This document shows, one piece after another, positions 61,093 through 64,000 of a stretch of DNA of 64,000 bases. The notes under the pieces were generated by a model. The model saw nothing but the letters and a program-made list of their open reading frames with translations, was not told where the DNA came from and searched no databases. The stretch comes from Paenibacillus sp. FSL K6-1096. GTDB lineage: Bacteria > Bacillota > Bacilli > Paenibacillales > Paenibacillaceae. How positions within the stretch are numbered: the first letter of the stretch is position 1; each line of letters starts with the position of its first letter. Both the position numbers and the translations under genes were made by a program. The stretch is taken from contig NZ_CP150274.1 in the NCBI RefSeq assembly GCF_037977055.1, forward strand, positions 4,278,001 through 4,342,000. The letters are read 5' to 3'.

Positions 61093-63312
61093 ATGAAGGC
61101 TGGTATACCCAATTCACTGATGGGAGAAATTCAAGAGCTCCAGGATACGTTTGGCGATGTCACAGGCCAGGCTATTGTGCTTACGGATCAGGCGGGAAAT
61201 GTAGTTACCCGCCCAACGCTTTCCGGAATATTCTATCAGAAGTTGTTCATGTCTTTACAGGAGGCAGAGCGGCCGTTCGAGCCTGCACTGCTGCGATTAG
61301 GACCCTTGGCGCATCCTGCCGTCCTTGAAGAATGGGTCCCCGGCTTGAAATATGTGGTTCATCCGCTGGTACCAGATTACGGCCAGACCTACTATCTGTG
61401 GTCCGGCCTGTATATGGAGGAGGGTACCCAGGAGCTGGTGCTGCAGGCGTTCGAGGCCAAGATGCGCAAACACCCCGATTATGAGGGGCTGCGGGCTGAA
61501 GTAGCAGCGATGACGGAGCTGGACCGGGATGGAATCAGCAGGATCAGAGGGAAGCTTGCTGTGCTTGGCAATATTCTCTCCAAGCTGCTGGCTGGCGCTG
61601 TGCTCAAGCCGATGGCCCAGCGGAGCGGGCAGGTGATTTCGCAGCTGTTAACCAATCTGGAGGAGGATTTCCTGCAGATTGAGGTCGTGCTGCAGCATAT
61701 GGCGGGTTCGCCATCCGGTGCGGAGATGTACGCCTTTGCCCAGGAGGGAGAGGCCGGCCGGTTCAAGGTGGGCTATTCCGCAGGCAGAGAGGCGCCTCTG
61801 CTCATGAATGCCGAATTCCAGCAGGGGGACGGCTTCCTGGGACAGGCGGTCCTCGGCAGTGAGCCGCGGCATTGGCAGAATGTGAACAAGGACCCGAGAA
61901 CAGTATTCTTCACCCAGCGCGGAATCTCGCAGCCGGAGTATTTGTCATGTTATCCGGTGAAGATTCACAGCGGCCGGAGGGCGCTGCTCCTGGCTGTAGG
62001 CTTCAGCGGTACACGGCAGATCCAGGACTCTGCCCAGCATGAGCAGAATGTGGCAGCGCTGCTGTCTCTGTCACTGCGCGGGGAGCGGCTGGTGCAGCGC
62101 GAAGCGCTCCGCAGCGAAGCCACCCTGCGGCTGAAGGAGGCGGCCAGACAGCTGCCGCAGACAGCTTCCCTTCAGGAACTGGCCGTAAGGCTGCTGGATA
62201 TGATTATGGGAATGCCTTTCTCGCCTTCTTCAGTCCTTGTGTATTTCGAGGCGTTACCGGAGGACACCCATTACTCCAAGGGGTGGAGACCGGACGAGGC
62301 CGTGCAGTATGTCCAGGATCTCCGTAGCCGCTACTCCGTACAATCCTTTCTCTCCTCCACGATTATTAACGGAGAGGCGGAGGGGCAGGTCCTGCTGGAA
62401 TGTCCGCTCATGGCCGGGAAGATGTTCAAGGGCATCCTGTCGGTCGGCTTCAGGCACCGCAGTGAAGCTGAGGTCTGGCTGCCCTTCGCCGGCTGCCTGG
62501 CCAGCCTGGCAGGCACCGCAATTGTCCTGATTGAGAAGGATAACCAGCTCACGAAGCAGGCTGAGGTATTCCTGGAGCATACCCGTCATTATCTGCATAT
62601 TAGTAACCCGGAGCTGCACCGCCAGTCGGAGGAGGCTGCCTCCATGGCATATGAGCTGGCGCGTTATACCGGTCTGCCGGAGAAGGAGAGCGGGCAGATG
62701 AGAACAGCCGGCCTGCTGGCTCCGTTCAGTCTGGATTACCTGCTGGGATACGGATTCTACCAGGAAGAGATCGCTCTCTTGAAGCAGGTAGACCAGTTCG
62801 CCTCGTTCTACTTCGAGATCAATAAGCCTGCTGTGTCTGTTCCGGCCCAGCTGCTGGCGCTGGTGCTTCACCATGCAGGCCAGAGCGCGGATAAGGAGCA
62901 GCTGCAGGACTCCGATCCGGTCTGGTTAGACCCCTCCCGCTTCCTGCTGGATAACTATATGGTGGGAGAGGTGTACAGCGAGCCGCGTGCTGCTTTCCAA
63001 TCCTTCCTGCGCAGCCGTGCGGATGTCCAGTCGGCGAGAAGGAACGTATCGGCGGTGAAGCTCCTGAACAGCGCAGCGCTGAAGACGCCGAAGGAGGAAT
63101 GGGGCATCTCGCCGCGTGAGGAAGAGGTGCTGGAATTAATCATTCAGGGCAAGACCAACAAGGAGATTGCCAGCAGCTTATTTATCAGCGAGCATACCGT
63201 CAAGAATCATCTCAGCCGCATCTTCAGCAAAATGGACGTCACTGACCGTTCCCAGATCATCGCGCTGGTCTACAAACGAATATTCGACTCCGAGCGTATT
63301 GAGATCCCCTGA
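61093..63312 (+). CDS. PocR-GAF-LuxR type transcriptional regulator
   Basis: This 739-residue protein has a PocR-like sensory domain (about residues 8-130, LQDTFGDVTGQAIVLTDQAGN). A GAF-like domain follows (about 200-335, GDGFLGQAVLGSEPRHWQNV), then a second GAF-like region near 350-480. A helical region leads to a C-terminal LuxR helix-turn-helix (SPREEEVLELIIQGKTNKEI, SEHTVKNHLSRIF). It is about three times the length of a normal LuxR regulator. The gene starts 109 bases after iclR. The ligand is unknown; PocR domains in other bacteria sense small diols or hydrocarbons. Confidence 0.85.
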   Translation: MKAGIPNSLMGEIQELQDTFGDVTGQAIVLTDQAGNVVTRPTLSGIFYQKLFMSLQEAERPFEPALLRLGPLAHPAVLEEWVPGLKYVVHPLVPDYGQTYYLWSGLYMEEGTQELVLQAFEAKMRKHPDYEGLRAEVAAMTELDRDGISRIRGKLAVLGNILSKLLAGAVLKPMAQRSGQVISQLLTNLEEDFLQIEVVLQHMAGSPSGAEMYAFAQEGEAGRFKVGYSAGREAPLLMNAEFQQGDGFLGQAVLGSEPRHWQNVNKDPRTVFFTQRGISQPEYLSCYPVKIHSGRRALLLAVGFSGTRQIQDSAQHEQNVAALLSLSLRGERLVQREALRSEATLRLKEAARQLPQTASLQELAVRLLDMIMGMPFSPSSVLVYFEALPEDTHYSKGWRPDEAVQYVQDLRSRYSVQSFLSSTIINGEAEGQVLLECPLMAGKMFKGILSVGFRHRSEAEVWLPFAGCLASLAGTAIVLIEKDNQLTKQAEVFLEHTRHYLHISNPELHRQSEEAASMAYELARYTGLPEKESGQMRTAGLLAPFSLDYLLGYGFYQEEIALLKQVDQFASFYFEINKPAVSVPAQLLALVLHHAGQSADKEQLQDSDPVWLDPSRFLLDNYMVGEVYSEPRAAFQSFLRSRADVQSARRNVSAVKLLNSAALKTPKEEWGISPREEEVLELIIQGKTNKEIASSLFISEHTVKNHLSRIFSKMDVTDRSQIIALVYKRIFDSERIEIP

Positions 63313-63364
63313 CTTCAGGGGACAGGCCGTCTGGCCCGCCATACCGGAGCAGGAAGCTGAACGG

Positions 63365-63394
63365 TCCCCTTTCACTGGAAAGGGGATTTTTTTT
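63365..63394 (+). terminator. Terminator after the LuxR-type regulator
   Basis: TCCCCTTT and AAAGGGGA form an 8-bp stem with a short loop, followed by eight T. Confidence 0.85.
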
Positions 63395-63439
63395 AGTCAT
63401 CATCGAAGTTAAAGCCCCACTTTGAGAGGGGATTTTGTG

Positions 63440-63468
63440 TTGCCAGTCTGCATACTCTATGTTATTAT
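63440..63468 (+). promoter_or_regulatory. Sigma-A promoter of the iron-binding lipoprotein gene
   Basis: TTGCCA at 63440 and TATTAT at 63463 are 17 bases apart, directly before the Fur box. Confidence 0.6.
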
Positions 63469-63474
63469 TACAAG

Positions 63475-63489
63475 TGATAATGATTATCA
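63475..63489. promoter_or_regulatory. Fur box
   Basis: TGATAATGATTATCA is a perfect 7-1-7 inverted repeat, the core recognised by Fur in Bacillota. It sits just after the -10 element, where Fur binding would block transcription when iron is plentiful. Confidence 0.85.
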
Positions 63490-63520
63490 ATATCATATAT
63501 AAATACATAGGGGGATTAAT

Positions 63521-64000
63521 TTGCGATACAATAGAAAAAGTCTTGTCCTGTTGGTCTTCAGTCTGGTTATGGCCCTGCTGCTTGCAGCCTGCGGCCAGTC
63601 GAATAACTCTGGAGGGGGCTCCGGTTCGGCAGCCAATGCAGCTGCCCCTGCAGCTTCTGCAACTCCTGCTGCAACACCGGCCGCAGCTTCTGATGACGCA
63701 AAGATGGTCACCTTCCAGGATGGCGCCGGCGAGGTCCAGGTGCCTAAGAACCCGCAGCGAATCGTGGACACTACAGCCTTTTACACGGGCTATCTCCTGG
63801 CGCTGGGTGTGAAGCCGGTAGGGGTCATGGAGGGAACGAAGTCCAGTCCATACCTTGCAGACATGCTTACTGACGCGGAAACGCTGGGTAATGATGTCAC
63901 TCCAGAGAATATTTTGGCTCTGGACCCTGACCTGATTATTGTGTACACCGGCACGGAAGGCATCGACAAGCTGAAGGAAATCGCGCCTGTGGTACAGATT
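63521..64000 (+). CDS. Siderophore/iron ABC transporter substrate-binding lipoprotein, 3' part cut by window end
   Basis: The first 160 residues are in the window; the gene continues beyond it. A TTG start follows ATAGGGGGA. The signal peptide ends in the lipobox LAAC (Cys24), then an alanine/threonine/proline linker, then the binding domain: VTFQDGAGEVQVPKNPQRIV, LLALGVKPVGVMEG and ILALDPDLIIVYTG, as in FecB/FhuD-type proteins. A Fur box and promoter lie upstream, supporting iron-regulated uptake of a ferric siderophore. The precise siderophore is not evident. Confidence 0.92.
   Translation, partial: MRYNRKSLVLLVFSLVMALLLAACGQSNNSGGGSGSAANAAAPAASATPAATPAAASDDAKMVTFQDGAGEVQVPKNPQRIVDTTAFYTGYLLALGVKPVGVMEGTKSSPYLADMLTDAETLGNDVTPENILALDPDLIIVYTGTEGIDKLKEIAPVVQI

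Noticed and set aside
63435-63812. 125-codon frame overlapping the iron-binding lipoprotein
   Set aside because: It is out of frame with the lipoprotein, which has a proper signal peptide, lipobox and binding domain.

Overview
The window looks like a chromosomal segment of a spore-forming, high-GC member of the Bacillota, most probably Paenibacillus. The evidence is a GerA-type germinant receptor operon, a KinB-like sporulation kinase, bacilliredoxin, EcsAB, strong AGGAGG-type ribosome binding sites, TTG/GTG starts, and a large family-1 sugar ABC operon with YIP1 and DUF5696 partners of the kind seen in paenibacilli. The genus is an inference; there is no rRNA or tRNA gene here to anchor it.

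Layout. 1-680: a terminator and a non-coding 51-52 bp periodic repeat locus (A). 0.7-8.5 kb: a DUF1361 membrane protein, an alkyltransferase-like DNA repair protein, the ger receptor operon (A, C, small D-like and B subunits), then hydrolase, monooxygenase, phosphotransferase and DUF1697 genes. 8.6-12.8 kb: a family-39 glycosyltransferase with glycine-rich loops, an IS4-family insertion sequence with 13-bp target duplication, and repeat locus B. 12.8-15.7 kb: a small FAD oxidoreductase and a two-component system. 16-21 kb: glgC-glgD-glgP. 21-36 kb: housekeeping genes (fRMsr, GNAT, MFS exporter, MarR regulator, EcsAB, HI0933-type flavoprotein, KinB-like kinase, bacilliredoxin, NadE, hydrolase, AcpS, MutY) ending with a LacI regulator.

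36.5-52.1 kb is the most distinctive coding region: one 15.5-kb operon with two sugar-binding proteins, two permease pairs, an NHL/TPR protein, a YIP1 protein, a DUF5696 exported protein and a GH30-GH43 fusion enzyme. It probably takes up and degrades a plant polysaccharide, perhaps arabinogalactan side chains. It has no ATPase gene, so a shared MsmK/UgpC-type ATPase elsewhere must energise it. The LacI regulator just upstream and an operator-like palindrome in the leader suggest substrate-responsive repression.

52-64 kb: Mn/Fe superoxide dismutase, GNAT, signal peptidase I, QueG, YneF, FolE, repeat locus C, a DUF2935-superoxide dismutase fusion, a membrane-anchored hydrolase, an IclR regulator, a PocR-GAF-LuxR regulator, and the start of a Fur-controlled siderophore-binding lipoprotein cut by the window edge.

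The best candidate for something undescribed in non-coding DNA is the repeat family at loci A, B and C. Each has about 51-52 bp periodicity, a palindromic core and a conserved CGAAAAAC loop. At A and C it is preceded by a second four-unit array of the same period. The best coding candidates are the DUF5696 protein as a possible new glycosidase-like enzyme and the dual-importer operon around it.
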